Part shown: in pieces, positions 1 through 7,301 of the stretch
Layout of the letters: each line of letters begins with the position of its first letter
Position numbering within the stretch: the stretch's first letter is position 1
Source of the DNA: UBA8444 sp964003875
Lineage (GTDB): Bacteria > Bacteroidota > Bacteroidia > Flavobacteriales > UBA7312
DNA length: 11,103 nucleotides
Assembly: GCA_964003875.1 (NCBI GenBank)
Contig: CAXFLH010000047.1
Span: 1-11,103 of the forward strand
Direction of reading: 5' to 3'
Position numbers and translations under genes: made by a program
The notes under the pieces: model-generated
Databases searched by the model: none
Told to the model about the DNA's origin: nothing
The model's input: the letters and a program-made list of their open reading frames with translations, nothing else

Positions 1-1828
1 CATCGTCTGAATTGTCCATTTTTTCCATCAAACCATCAAATGTAGTGATGAAGTCGTAGTGCATAGCATCACCCGGTGTATAATCGCCAACTTGTCCGTA
101 AGTCAAACGCATAGTAGAATTGGCATTTGGATAGAATTTCTTGTTTGGCAACATCTCTCTTAATCCAGCAATGTACAAACGTTCTCCTTTTGCCAAATTC
201 TTTCTAACCTCTCTTCTCTTCTCGCTAATTTTGTCCATGTAGTGGTCCATAATGGAGTTGAACATACGCACAGCATAGTCTTTTTCCAATTTATATACCG
301 ATGGTCTTTCTAGGAAATTAAAGAATTTACTTTGACTAACAAAGGGTGAAGTCTTGTAAACGTAGGCTGCAAACTTGTGCCAATCGCCTTTAGTGTAGTT
401 GTGTTTTCTAACCTTTTCGAAGGCATCGGGTTGTTTGCTATACGGCACATTGTCGTTGTATAATTCCAATAGTTCAGCAAATAAATCTTGGTCTAAATTT
501 TTATTGTAATCCTTAAAGTGCTCACGAGCAATATCTTTCAGCTCGTTGATAGCTAATCGCTTAGCTTTAGGATCTTCAGGTAAGTTTTTGATAGCATCTT
601 GTATGCGATAAATGAAATAGAAGACTTCAGCTCCTTGGAATATCGCCTCATTCAAGAAAATACGAACCTCGTTAATTTTCTCATTGTCGTAATAGGCATC
701 GGCTAACATATCTAGAGCTTCACCATATTTTTCTACTCGCTCATCGCTCACATTAACCCAAGCCGTAAACTGATCTTCTAAGGCTTTCTTTTTGTCGTAA
801 ACCTTCATACGTTTTAAGCCTTTAGTCTGACCAATGTAGTACTTCCAATAATTAGCCGTTCTAGCAAATTTAGAAGCATACTGAATACGTACTTTTTCTT
901 TAGCGTCCATATGGGCACGCATGACTTCTAGTTTTCTATCTCTAATCTTAACCACCGTTGGGTTGTATTGCTCAATAGCTTGTTGTACGCCCCAAGAAGA
1001 AAGGTATCTGTCCGTAGACCCTGGGAAACCCATTATCATAGAGAAATCACCGTCTTGTACACCATCTAAAGAAATAGGAAAGTGATGCTTTGGTGTATAA
1101 GGGATATTATCCTCAGAATATTCGGCAGGCTTACCATCAGGTCCACAATAGACTCTGAATAGTGCAAAATCTCCTGTATGTCTTGGCCACATCCAGTTGT
1201 CCGTATCGCCACCGTATTTTCCAATAGATGATGGTGGCGCACCTACCAAACGTACATCGTTAAAAGTTTCATATATCATAAGGTAGAAATCGTTGCCGCC
1301 AAAGAATGATTTTACTCTAGCATTGTAGTGCGTACTATCGGTAGCTTCTGCTACTATTTCGGCAGAAAGCTTACGAATAACGCTACTTCTTTCTTCATCT
1401 GAAACTGAGTCCAAAGCGGTGTTCATACGCTCTGTTACATCTTCCATACGAACAAGGAAAGAAACAAATAAGTCTTTGTTTTCTAGTTCTTCACTTTTGT
1501 CCATAGCCCAAAAGCCATCGGTTAGGTAATCGTTACTTACCGTAGAGTGAGACTGTATCTGTCCGAAACCACAGTGGTGGTTGGTCAACAATAGCCCTTG
1601 GTCAGAAACCATTTCGGCAGTACAAAATCCGCCTAATGAAACTACTGCATCTTTCAAAGATGAGTTGTTGATGTCATAAATATCTTGAGCAGTAAGTTGT
1701 AAGCCTACAGCTTGCATATCGGCCTCATTGTCTTGCAATAAAAGTGGCAACCACATGCCTTCGTCTGCTTTTACTGAAAGTAAAGCCAAGCATAGCGCCA
1801 TTGTAGTAGTGAATAGTTTTTTGAACAT
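1..1828 (-). CDS. S46 family serine dipeptidyl-peptidase (DPP7/DPP11-like), C-terminus off the window
   Basis: Secreted or periplasmic exopeptidase that removes dipeptides from the N-terminus of oligopeptides, typical of Bacteroidota that feed on protein. The ATG at 1828 begins a signal peptide: MFKKLF, a hydrophobic stretch to about residue 19, then a likely cleavage site after VKA (residue 21). The mature part opens with DEGMWLP, usual for S46. The catalytic His lies in LTNHHCGFG (H84/H85, probably H85), and the catalytic Asp is probably D220 in WMWPRHTGDF. FPGSTDRYL (268-276) belongs to the same chymotrypsin-fold domain, and a charged helical insertion follows from about 285. The frame is open to the left edge, giving 609 complete codons. 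Known members are about 710-720 aa, so roughly 100 residues are missing, including the catalytic Ser near residue 650 and the residue that separates DPP7 from DPP11 specificity. Subtype cannot be called. The start is preceded by an A-rich stretch without a Shine-Dalgarno. Confidence 0.93.
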   Translation of the reverse strand, partial: MFKKLFTTTMALCLALLSVKADEGMWLPLLLQDNEADMQAVGLQLTAQDIYDINNSSLKDAVVSLGGFCTAEMVSDQGLLLTNHHCGFGQIQSHSTVSNDYLTDGFWAMDKSEELENKDLFVSFLVRMEDVTERMNTALDSVSDEERSSVIRKLSAEIVAEATDSTHYNARVKSFFGGNDFYLMIYETFNDVRLVGAPPSSIGKYGGDTDNWMWPRHTGDFALFRVYCGPDGKPAEYSEDNIPYTPKHHFPISLDGVQDGDFSMIMGFPGSTDRYLSSWGVQQAIEQYNPTVVKIRDRKLEVMRAHMDAKEKVRIQYASKFARTANYWKYYIGQTKGLKRMKVYDKKKALEDQFTAWVNVSDERVEKYGEALDMLADAYYDNEKINEVRIFLNEAIFQGAEVFYFIYRIQDAIKNLPEDPKAKRLAINELKDIAREHFKDYNKNLDQDLFAELLELYNDNVPYSKQPDAFEKVRKHNYTKGDWHKFAAYVYKTSPFVSQSKFFNFLERPSVYKLEKDYAVRMFNSIMDHYMDKISEKRREVRKNLAKGERLYIAGLREMLPNKKFYPNANSTMRLTYGQVGDYTPGDAMHYDFITTFDGLMEKMDNSDD

Positions 1829-1861
1829 AATTATTTTTTTTGAGAATTGGGTTTGTGCAAA

Positions 1862-1890
1862 TTAAACAAAAAAGCCCCTCTTGGGGGCTT
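1862..1890 (-). terminator. Rho-independent terminator of the suf operon
   Basis: Read on the minus strand, AAGCCCC, a 5-nt loop CAAGA and GGGGCTT form a perfect 7-bp, GC-rich stem (plus-strand arms 1872-1878 and 1884-1890), followed at once by TTTTTTGTTT. It lies about 75 nt after the stop of the DUF3050 gene and only about 35 nt before the ATG of the S46 peptidase on the same strand. It should therefore end the suf transcript and insulate the peptidase gene. The rest of 1829-1965 is AT-rich, and I see no tRNA or ORF in it. Confidence 0.85.
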
Positions 1891-1965
1891 ATATTTTGAT
1901 AAACTAATGAACAATCGAATGTAGAAAAACCAACAATTAAGATTTGCTAAGATTAGTGTAAGAAT

Positions 1966-2766
1966 TTATGGGACAGCTTCCTCTATCTTTCGTTCTTTGA
2001 TGCTGTGTTCTATACCGTCCCACAATTTAATACGGGCTTTTAAACATTCGGCAGCAACTTGTTTGGCTTCTTGCCATTTTTGTTCATCTTCTCCACACAA
2101 TTCTTCTATCATTTGTAGGGCAAGGGGGGTGTGTACTTCTTCGTCTAGTTCAATATGTCGGTCGAGGTAGTAGCGAAAAGTGTCTAATTTTCCAGGGAAG
2201 TTTTTGTCCAAATCGCTAACAATTGAACGGAACATATCCGGTATAAGGTCTTCTCTACCAAAAGTAAAGGCGGCCGCTATTTCGTGCAATTTGCCTCGGT
2301 GAATGATTTCAAAGGTGGTATTGACAAATTCCAAAGTATAATCTTTGAGTTGTTCTACATTGAATTTGAGGAGTTCTTTGTGAGAATATCCTGAAAGTAA
2401 ACGAGCAATAAAGCGCTCTACTTGTTGGGTGTTTGCCCCACTTTGTTGCATAGACTGTAGGTACATTTCGTAGTGACTTGATGGATTGCCTTCAATGTCC
2501 ATATCGCTTTCTTCTTCCAAAACGATTTCGTTTATAAGTCGTCTTGTTCTAGGGTTACCTATGGGCATCCAAGGGGCATTGGTGCTAGTCAATCCAAACT
2601 GTAGAGATTTGAGTAGTGCCATAAAATCCCAAACAGCAAAAACGTGCTGTTCCATCAGAATGTTGAGGTCATCAAGATGACGCAATTGCTGATAAACAGG
2701 GTGTTCTAATAACAATTGTCTAAGGGGTAAAATTTGCTCTTTTATCTCTATTATTTTTAGATTCAT
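1966..2766 (-). CDS. DUF3050 protein, candidate heme-oxygenase-like diiron enzyme
   Basis: A 266-aa, mostly helical, cytosolic-looking protein without signal peptide or membrane segment. I recognise the DUF3050 family from EQHVFAVWDFM (39-49), the INEIVLEEESD block (78-88), FTFGREDLIPDMF (167-179) and RHIELDEEVHTP (203-214). The family has no established function and is generally grouped with the heme-oxygenase-like fold. Seen directly: the acidic run E84-E86, H98, E172, and H204-x3-D208-x3-H212. By comparison with heme-oxygenase-like diiron oxidases such as chlamydial CADD, these fall where the Glu, His, Glu, His-x3-Asp-x2-His iron ligands lie, and E172 to H204 keeps the 32-residue spacing I recall for CADD. 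A metal-dependent oxidase role is inference. The ATG overlaps the stop of the DUF2480 gene by 4 nt (ATGA), so translation is probably coupled, and it is the last gene before the operon terminator. Confidence 0.82.
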   Translation of the reverse strand: MNLKIIEIKEQILPLRQLLLEHPVYQQLRHLDDLNILMEQHVFAVWDFMALLKSLQFGLTSTNAPWMPIGNPRTRRLINEIVLEEESDMDIEGNPSSHYEMYLQSMQQSGANTQQVERFIARLLSGYSHKELLKFNVEQLKDYTLEFVNTTFEIIHRGKLHEIAAAFTFGREDLIPDMFRSIVSDLDKNFPGKLDTFRYYLDRHIELDEEVHTPLALQMIEELCGEDEQKWQEAKQVAAECLKARIKLWDGIEHSIKERKIEEAVP

Positions 2767-3269
2767 TTCTTCTTATAAATGGGTACGGAAGAACAGGCTT
2801 CTCCATACATGATACTTTTGACTATAGGGCTAAGTTTGTTGGTTATAGCTACATAGGCACTTTCAGGAATAGGCAAATTACTACAGCCCTTAACGATAAC
2901 TCTTTGATTCACAAATGGCTCGGTGTCAAGGGTATTAATGAGTTCGTAAAAGATAAGGGACTCCAAATTCTCTAGATTTCCTTTGACTACCTTTTTAGCG
3001 TACGGACTTATGGCGTTACTGATGAGCATATAAGACCATACCGGCACTATGGCATCGGCACTGCATTCTATAGCTACATATTGGTCTTGGTGTTGTGCCC
3101 AATCGTAATCTTTGACGGCTTGTCTGAAGTCCTTTTCTTTGAGAATTAAACCTTCAAACAGCCAATTTTTGAGGTCAATGAGTTGGCGTTGTCCTTTAGG
3201 ATAATACGCTTCTAAATCGAAATTGACCAAGCCACTATTGGCTACTCTATTGACAATTTCATCACTCAT
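2763..3269 (-). CDS. DUF2480 family protein of the SUF operon
   Basis: A 168-aa soluble protein of the DUF2480 family, found in Bacteroidota and commonly next to suf genes; no biochemical function is known to me. Family-typical stretches are EIVNRVANSGLVNFDLEAYY (4-23), LFEGLILKEKDFR (37-49), an ECSADAI block (68-74), VKGCSN (126-131), and the C-terminal GEACSSVPIYKKK (156-168). It has exactly three cysteines, C69, C129 and C159, each followed by Ser. Because it is made with the Fe-S machinery, these could bind a cluster or carry persulfide, but that is inference. The ATG is 1 nt after the stop of sufT, and its TGA overlaps the ATG of the DUF3050 gene. There is no membrane segment or signal peptide. 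Confidence 0.88.
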   Translation of the reverse strand: MSDEIVNRVANSGLVNFDLEAYYPKGQRQLIDLKNWLFEGLILKEKDFRQAVKDYDWAQHQDQYVAIECSADAIVPVWSYMLISNAISPYAKKVVKGNLENLESLIFYELINTLDTEPFVNQRVIVKGCSNLPIPESAYVAITNKLSPIVKSIMYGEACSSVPIYKKK

Positions 3270-3270
3270 A

Positions 3271-3594
3271 TTATAACATTCCCAATTCTAGTTTAGCTTC
3301 TTCGCTCATCATATCTTTATCCCAAGGGGGGTCGAAAGTGATGTTTACTTTTACATTACGTACTTCTTCAACCACCTTAACTTTTTCTTCTACTTCTACA
3401 GGCAAAGTTTCTGCCACGGGACAGTTGGGAGAAGTTAAAGTCATCTCTATTTCTACATCGCAATCCTCACTCACTTGAATGTCGTATATCAATCCAAGTT
3501 CATAAATATTTACTGGAATTTCAGGGTCATAAATCTGACAAATTCTTTCGACTATTTTTTCGCCTATGGCTTGTAATTCAGCATCTTTTTTCAT
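3271..3594 (-). CDS. sufT: SufT-type DUF59/MIP18 Fe-S maturation protein
   Basis: A 107-aa protein consisting essentially of one DUF59 (MIP18) domain. Its relatives SufT, PaaD and eukaryotic CIA2 help deliver or maintain Fe-S clusters on target proteins. Diagnostic motifs are YDPEIPVNIYELGLIYDI (22-39, with conserved D23, E25 and E32), the MTLTSPNCPVAE stretch (51-62, with the single conserved cysteine C58), and FDPPWDKDMMSEEAKLELG (87-105). It lacks the C-terminal Cys-rich extension of PaaD. It sits 5 nt downstream of sufE and 1 nt upstream of the DUF2480 gene, so it is an internal member of the operon. Position and length fit SufT as found in Gram-positive and Bacteroidota suf loci. The ATG start is unambiguous, and the family call is strong. 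Confidence 0.9.
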   Translation of the reverse strand: MKKDAELQAIGEKIVERICQIYDPEIPVNIYELGLIYDIQVSEDCDVEIEMTLTSPNCPVAETLPVEVEEKVKVVEEVRNVKVNITFDPPWDKDMMSEEAKLELGML

Positions 3595-3599
3595 AGTAA

Positions 3600-4022
3600 T
3601 TAGTTTTGTGATTGAAACGCTAAAGCGTATAATTTCATTTGCTTGACCATCGAGACTAGACCATTAGCTCGTGTTGGAGATAGCTGTTCTTTGAGCCCAA
3701 TTTGGTTGATGAAGTCAGTATCTGCCTCGACAATATCTTGTGCTTTTTGTTTTGAAAAAGCACGTACCAATAGAGCGATTATCCCTTTAGTCATTATAGC
3801 ATCGCTATCAGCAGTATAGATAACTCTACCGTCTTTGTGCTGAGCATGTAGCCAAACTCTAGACTGACAACCTTTAATGAGGTTGTCTTCGGTCTTAAAT
3901 TGTTCTTCTATGATTGGCAAGCCTTTACCCAAGTCTATAATGTGCTCGTACTTGCCCATCCATTCTTCGAACATATCGAATTCATCTATGATATCTTGCT
4001 GTATGTCTTGAATACTTGCCAT
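3600..4022 (-). CDS. sufE: Cysteine desulfuration protein SufE
   Basis: A 140-aa sulfur-transfer protein that takes persulfide sulfur from SufS and passes it to SufB, raising desulfurase activity. The acceptor cysteine is C52 in LIKGCQSRVWLHA (48-60), the SufE signature equivalent to Cys51 of the E. coli protein. The length matches the usual 138-145 aa. SufU-type zinc-binding residues are not present, so this is SufE rather than SufU. Other family-typical parts are the N-terminal helix with DEFDMFEEWMGKYEHIIDLG (13-32) and the C-terminal block LSPTRANGL (114-122). The ATG lies 1 nt after the sufS stop, consistent with translational coupling of the enzyme and its partner. Downstream, sufT begins 5 nt on. 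Confidence 0.95.
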   Translation of the reverse strand: MASIQDIQQDIIDEFDMFEEWMGKYEHIIDLGKGLPIIEEQFKTEDNLIKGCQSRVWLHAQHKDGRVIYTADSDAIMTKGIIALLVRAFSKQKAQDIVEADTDFINQIGLKEQLSPTRANGLVSMVKQMKLYALAFQSQN

Positions 4023-4023
4023 A

Positions 4024-5238
4024 TTAGGATAACATTGTTTGTGCTTTTTTGACTCCTTCCACTAATCGGTTTACATCCTCTTTGGTATTGTAAACGGCAA
4101 AAGATGCTCTTACAGTACCAGGGATACAAAATTGATCCATAATGGGCTGTGCGCAATGATGCCCCGTACGAACAGCGACACCTAGTTTATCTAAAATCAT
4201 GCCCATATCGTAAGGGTGAATATCGCCCACTAAAAAAGAAATAACACCAGCTTTTTCTTGTGCTTGACCGATAAAGCGTATGCCTTCGATTTTACTAAGT
4301 TCCTTTGTAGCATAATCCACTAATTCTTTTTCGTATGAAACGATATTATCTAATCCAATATGATTTATCCAATCGATAGCTGTTTTTAGGGCAATACCTC
4401 CGGCTATGTTGGGTGTTCCTGCTTCAAACTTATGAGGTAAATCAGCATAAGTCGTTTTATCAAAACTTACAGTGGCAATCATTTCTCCACCACCTTGATA
4501 AGGGGGTAATTTCTTTAACCATTTTTCTTTGCCATACAAAGCTCCGATACCTGTTGGCCCATATACTTTGTGTCCCGAAATGCAGTAAAAATCTGCGTCT
4601 AAGTCTTGTACGTCAATGCTACAGTGTGGCCCAGCTTGAGCGCCATCAATCAAGACTGCTGCACCAACTTCATGCGCCCATTGTATCATTTGCTTGACAG
4701 GGTTTATGGTTCCTAAAGCGTTAGAAATATGATTGACAGCAACGACTTTTGTCTTATCAGATAATAGATTTTTGTAGCTATCCATATCAAGGACTCCCAT
4801 TTCGTCCATCGGGATAACCTTTAAAGTGGCAGAGCTACTTTCACAGGCCATTTGCCAAGGCACAATGTTGGAGTGGTGTTCCATAGCTGACACCAATACC
4901 TCATCTCCCTCATGTAAAATCTGACGAAAACCATTTGCCACCAAATTGATAGCTTCGGTGTTTCCTTTCGTAAAAATGATTTCGTGAAGATGCTGAGCAT
5001 TGATGTGCTGACGAATAGTTTCCCTTGATGCTTCGTAGGCATCAGTAGCTTGTTGGCTCAGAAAATGAACACCTCGATGGATGTTAGAATTTAATTTTTC
5101 ATAATAATGACTGATAGCATCAATAACCACTTGAGGTTTGTGAGTCGTTGCTCCATTGTCTAAATAGACCAAAGGATGTCCATTCACTTCTTGATGAAGT
5201 GTAGGGAACTGATGGCGTATGTCATTTACGTCTATCAC
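4024..5238 (-). CDS. sufS: Cysteine desulfurase SufS (group II), GTG start
   Basis: A 404-aa PLP enzyme that converts L-cysteine to L-alanine and leaves persulfide sulfur on its active-site Cys for SufE. The N-terminal motif VYLDNGATTHKP (24-35) is typical of group II desulfurases. H121 in MEHHSN stacks on PLP, D198 is in VLIDGAQ, and K224 in ISGHKVYGPTG is the Schiff-base lysine. C362 in VRTGHHCAQP is the catalytic cysteine in the short loop of SufS-type enzymes. Length agrees with E. coli SufS (406 aa). The start is GTG, placed directly against the TAG stop of sufD with no spacer. No in-frame ATG lies near it, and the conserved region begins within a few residues, so GTG is well supported. 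It is followed 1 nt later by sufE, its sulfur acceptor. Confidence 0.96.
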   Translation of the reverse strand: MIDVNDIRHQFPTLHQEVNGHPLVYLDNGATTHKPQVVIDAISHYYEKLNSNIHRGVHFLSQQATDAYEASRETIRQHINAQHLHEIIFTKGNTEAINLVANGFRQILHEGDEVLVSAMEHHSNIVPWQMACESSSATLKVIPMDEMGVLDMDSYKNLLSDKTKVVAVNHISNALGTINPVKQMIQWAHEVGAAVLIDGAQAGPHCSIDVQDLDADFYCISGHKVYGPTGIGALYGKEKWLKKLPPYQGGGEMIATVSFDKTTYADLPHKFEAGTPNIAGGIALKTAIDWINHIGLDNIVSYEKELVDYATKELSKIEGIRFIGQAQEKAGVISFLVGDIHPYDMGMILDKLGVAVRTGHHCAQPIMDQFCIPGTVRASFAVYNTKEDVNRLVEGVKKAQTMLS

Positions 5239-6540
5239 CTATACTTCTATATTCAATTCAACACCGAGTTTTTCGGCGATAATTCGGTTTAATTTCTCTT
5301 TGAGTTCGGGAATTTTAACGTTGGAAAGTACGTCATTGGCAAAGGCATACATTAGCATGGCTTGTGCTTCTTTGAATGGAATACCTCTCGAGCGTAAGTA
5401 GAATAAGGCTTCGTCATCTAATTGCCCTATGGTACAACCGTGACTACAAGCCACATCATCGGCATAAATTTCTAATTGAGGCTTAGTGTCTATAGATGCC
5501 GAGTCTGTGAGTAACAAGTTGTTGTTAGACTGAAAAGCATTGGTTTTTTGTGAGTCTGGACGAACCATAACTTTACCGTTAAAAACACCTTTAGCATTGT
5601 CATCAAAAATACCTTTGTAAAGTTCATTGCTTTGGCAATTTGGGACAGCGTGGTCTACCAATGTGTGATGGTCGACTAGTTGATTTTGTCCTATAAGGGT
5701 AATGCCTCGCATATTGCTTTCGGCATATTCGCCATAAAGCAAAAAGCTGAGGTTGTTTCTGATAAATTTTCCACCAAAACTGAAGGTATCAACCGTACAG
5801 TTTGAGGTTTTTTCTTGATTAACCCAAGTGTTATCAATTAACGAACAACTGCGTTTATCGTTTTGTATTTTATAAAAATCGACAATTGAGTTAGCTGCTG
5901 CATTTATCTCCGTAAGGGCATTGGTAAATACTTCCTTGCCATCGAAGTTTTGATGCCTTTCCGTAATTTGTACTTGGGCATTTTCTTCGACTACAATAAG
6001 GTTTCGTGTTTGTAAAAACAAGTCTGCCGAAACATCATTAGTGATGTACACTATCTGAATGGGTTTTTCTACGAGTTTGTTCTTAGGCACATAAATAAAA
6101 GTACCGTTGTTGGACAAAGCAGAATTTATGGCAACCAAACTATCGGGGTTTTTAGGCAAACAACTGCCCCAATATTTTTTCAATACTTCTGGTTTTTTTA
6201 CCTCAGCTTCGGCTAACGAACATATACAAGCATGTTCATCATTGACAGACGATAATTCTTCTGAATACTGACCGTTTACAAAAACGACTAAATGGGTGTC
6301 TGTATCTGTCAAAATATATTCTTCAAGAGACTGCGCTGTAACCTCAGATAAGGACTCCGAAAGCTGGTAGTCATTTTTTAGAATGGGCAAAAGGTTGGTG
6401 TATTTCCATTCTTCATCTTTAATAGTAGGAAAGCCCATTTCTTCCAATTGGTGAATGTATTTTTCTCTTTCAGTCTCAAAAGAAAGTCCACGAGTTGCTC
6501 CGTCTTTAAATGCTTGTATGAGTTTGTCTTTTAATTTCAC
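5239..6540 (-). CDS. sufD: Fe-S scaffold subunit SufD, GTG start
   Basis: A 433-aa subunit of the SufBC2D scaffold, paralogous to SufB. It forms the SufB-SufD interface where clusters are assembled and helps with iron entry. The N-terminal helical part includes FPTIKDEEWKYTNL (37-50), the contact region typical of SufD. The middle is the right-handed beta-helix. The C-terminal signature EIYADDVACSHGCTIG (357-372) contains C365 and H367, equivalent to E. coli C358 and H360. DEALFYLRSRGI (376-387) and the C-terminal SufC-binding helices follow. Length is normal (E. coli 423 aa). The GTG start overlaps the sufC stop by 4 nt (GTGA). The first in-frame ATG would remove 34 residues, including the conserved N-terminal helix, so GTG is preferred. 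It abuts sufS without spacer. Confidence 0.95.
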   Translation of the reverse strand: MKLKDKLIQAFKDGATRGLSFETEREKYIHQLEEMGFPTIKDEEWKYTNLLPILKNDYQLSESLSEVTAQSLEEYILTDTDTHLVVFVNGQYSEELSSVNDEHACICSLAEAEVKKPEVLKKYWGSCLPKNPDSLVAINSALSNNGTFIYVPKNKLVEKPIQIVYITNDVSADLFLQTRNLIVVEENAQVQITERHQNFDGKEVFTNALTEINAAANSIVDFYKIQNDKRSCSLIDNTWVNQEKTSNCTVDTFSFGGKFIRNNLSFLLYGEYAESNMRGITLIGQNQLVDHHTLVDHAVPNCQSNELYKGIFDDNAKGVFNGKVMVRPDSQKTNAFQSNNNLLLTDSASIDTKPQLEIYADDVACSHGCTIGQLDDEALFYLRSRGIPFKEAQAMLMYAFANDVLSNVKIPELKEKLNRIIAEKLGVELNIEV

Positions 6541-7292
6541 TTTCCTTCCGCTTCTTTAATAATCCAATCGTAACCTTTTTCTTCTAATTCTAAGGCTAAT
6601 TCTTTTGTGCCAGACTTTACAATTTTACCATCGTATAATACGTGAACGTAATCGGGAACAATGTAGTCTAACAAACGCTGATAGTGAGTAATAACAATGG
6701 TAGCGTTGTCTTTCGATTTTAACTTGTTTACACCATTAGCTACAATACGCAAGGCGTCAATATCCAAACCCGAATCAGTTTCATCAAGGATAGCTAATTT
6801 AGGCTCTAGCATCGCCATTTGAAAGATTTCATTTCTTTTCTTCTCACCACCAGAAAACCCTTGATTAAGAGAACGACTAAGAAAGCCTTTCTTTATTTCA
6901 AGAAGTTCCATTTTCTCTCTCATCATTTTCAGTAAATCGCCAGCAGGCATTGGCTCTAGCCCTTGCGCTTTACGACTTTCGTTCAAAGAGGTTTTTAGAA
7001 AGTTGGAAACGGATACGCCAGGAATTTCAATAGGGTATTGGAAAGATAAAAATATACCTTTATGAGAACGTTCCTCAGGTGATAACTCCATAATATCGCT
7101 TCCGTTGAAATCGATACTCCCATCTTCAATTTCATATTCTTCTCTACCAGCAATGACCGAAGACAAGGTACTTTTACCCGAACCGTTTGGCCCCATTATA
7201 GCGTGAACTTCGCCAGCATTAACTTTCAGATTTATGCCGGTTAAAATTTTATTGCCTTCAATTGAAGCTTTTAAGTCTTTTATTTCTAACAT
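6537..7292 (-). CDS. sufC: Fe-S assembly ATPase SufC
   Basis: A 251-aa ABC-type ATPase that dimerises on the SufB-SufD heterodimer; ATP hydrolysis drives the conformational change needed for cluster assembly. It is soluble and is not a transporter component. Visible motifs: Walker A GPNGSGKS (34-41), Q-loop Q85 in FLSFQYP, ABC signature FSGGE (146-150) followed by the SufC-specific KKRNEIFQM, Walker B LAILDE (166-171) followed by TDSGLD, and switch His H203 in ITHYQRLL. Length matches E. coli SufC (248 aa). The ATG lies 9 nt after the sufB stop. Its TGA overlaps the GTG of sufD by 4 nt. There are no missing residues or frame breaks. Confidence 0.97.
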   Translation of the reverse strand: MLEIKDLKASIEGNKILTGINLKVNAGEVHAIMGPNGSGKSTLSSVIAGREEYEIEDGSIDFNGSDIMELSPEERSHKGIFLSFQYPIEIPGVSVSNFLKTSLNESRKAQGLEPMPAGDLLKMMREKMELLEIKKGFLSRSLNQGFSGGEKKRNEIFQMAMLEPKLAILDETDSGLDIDALRIVANGVNKLKSKDNATIVITHYQRLLDYIVPDYVHVLYDGKIVKSGTKELALELEEKGYDWIIKEAEGK

Positions 7293-7301
7293 AGTTTTTG
7301 T

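Noticed and set aside
1855..1866. Promoter for the S46 peptidase (TTAATTTG on the minus strand)
   Set aside because: One mismatch to TAnnTTTG and no -33 element at the right distance, since that position is taken by the terminator hairpin. Not strong enough to annotate.
4413..4697. 94-codon plus-strand ORF inside sufS
   Set aside because: Antisense to the PLP-lysine region of sufS; shadow of strong coding constraint.
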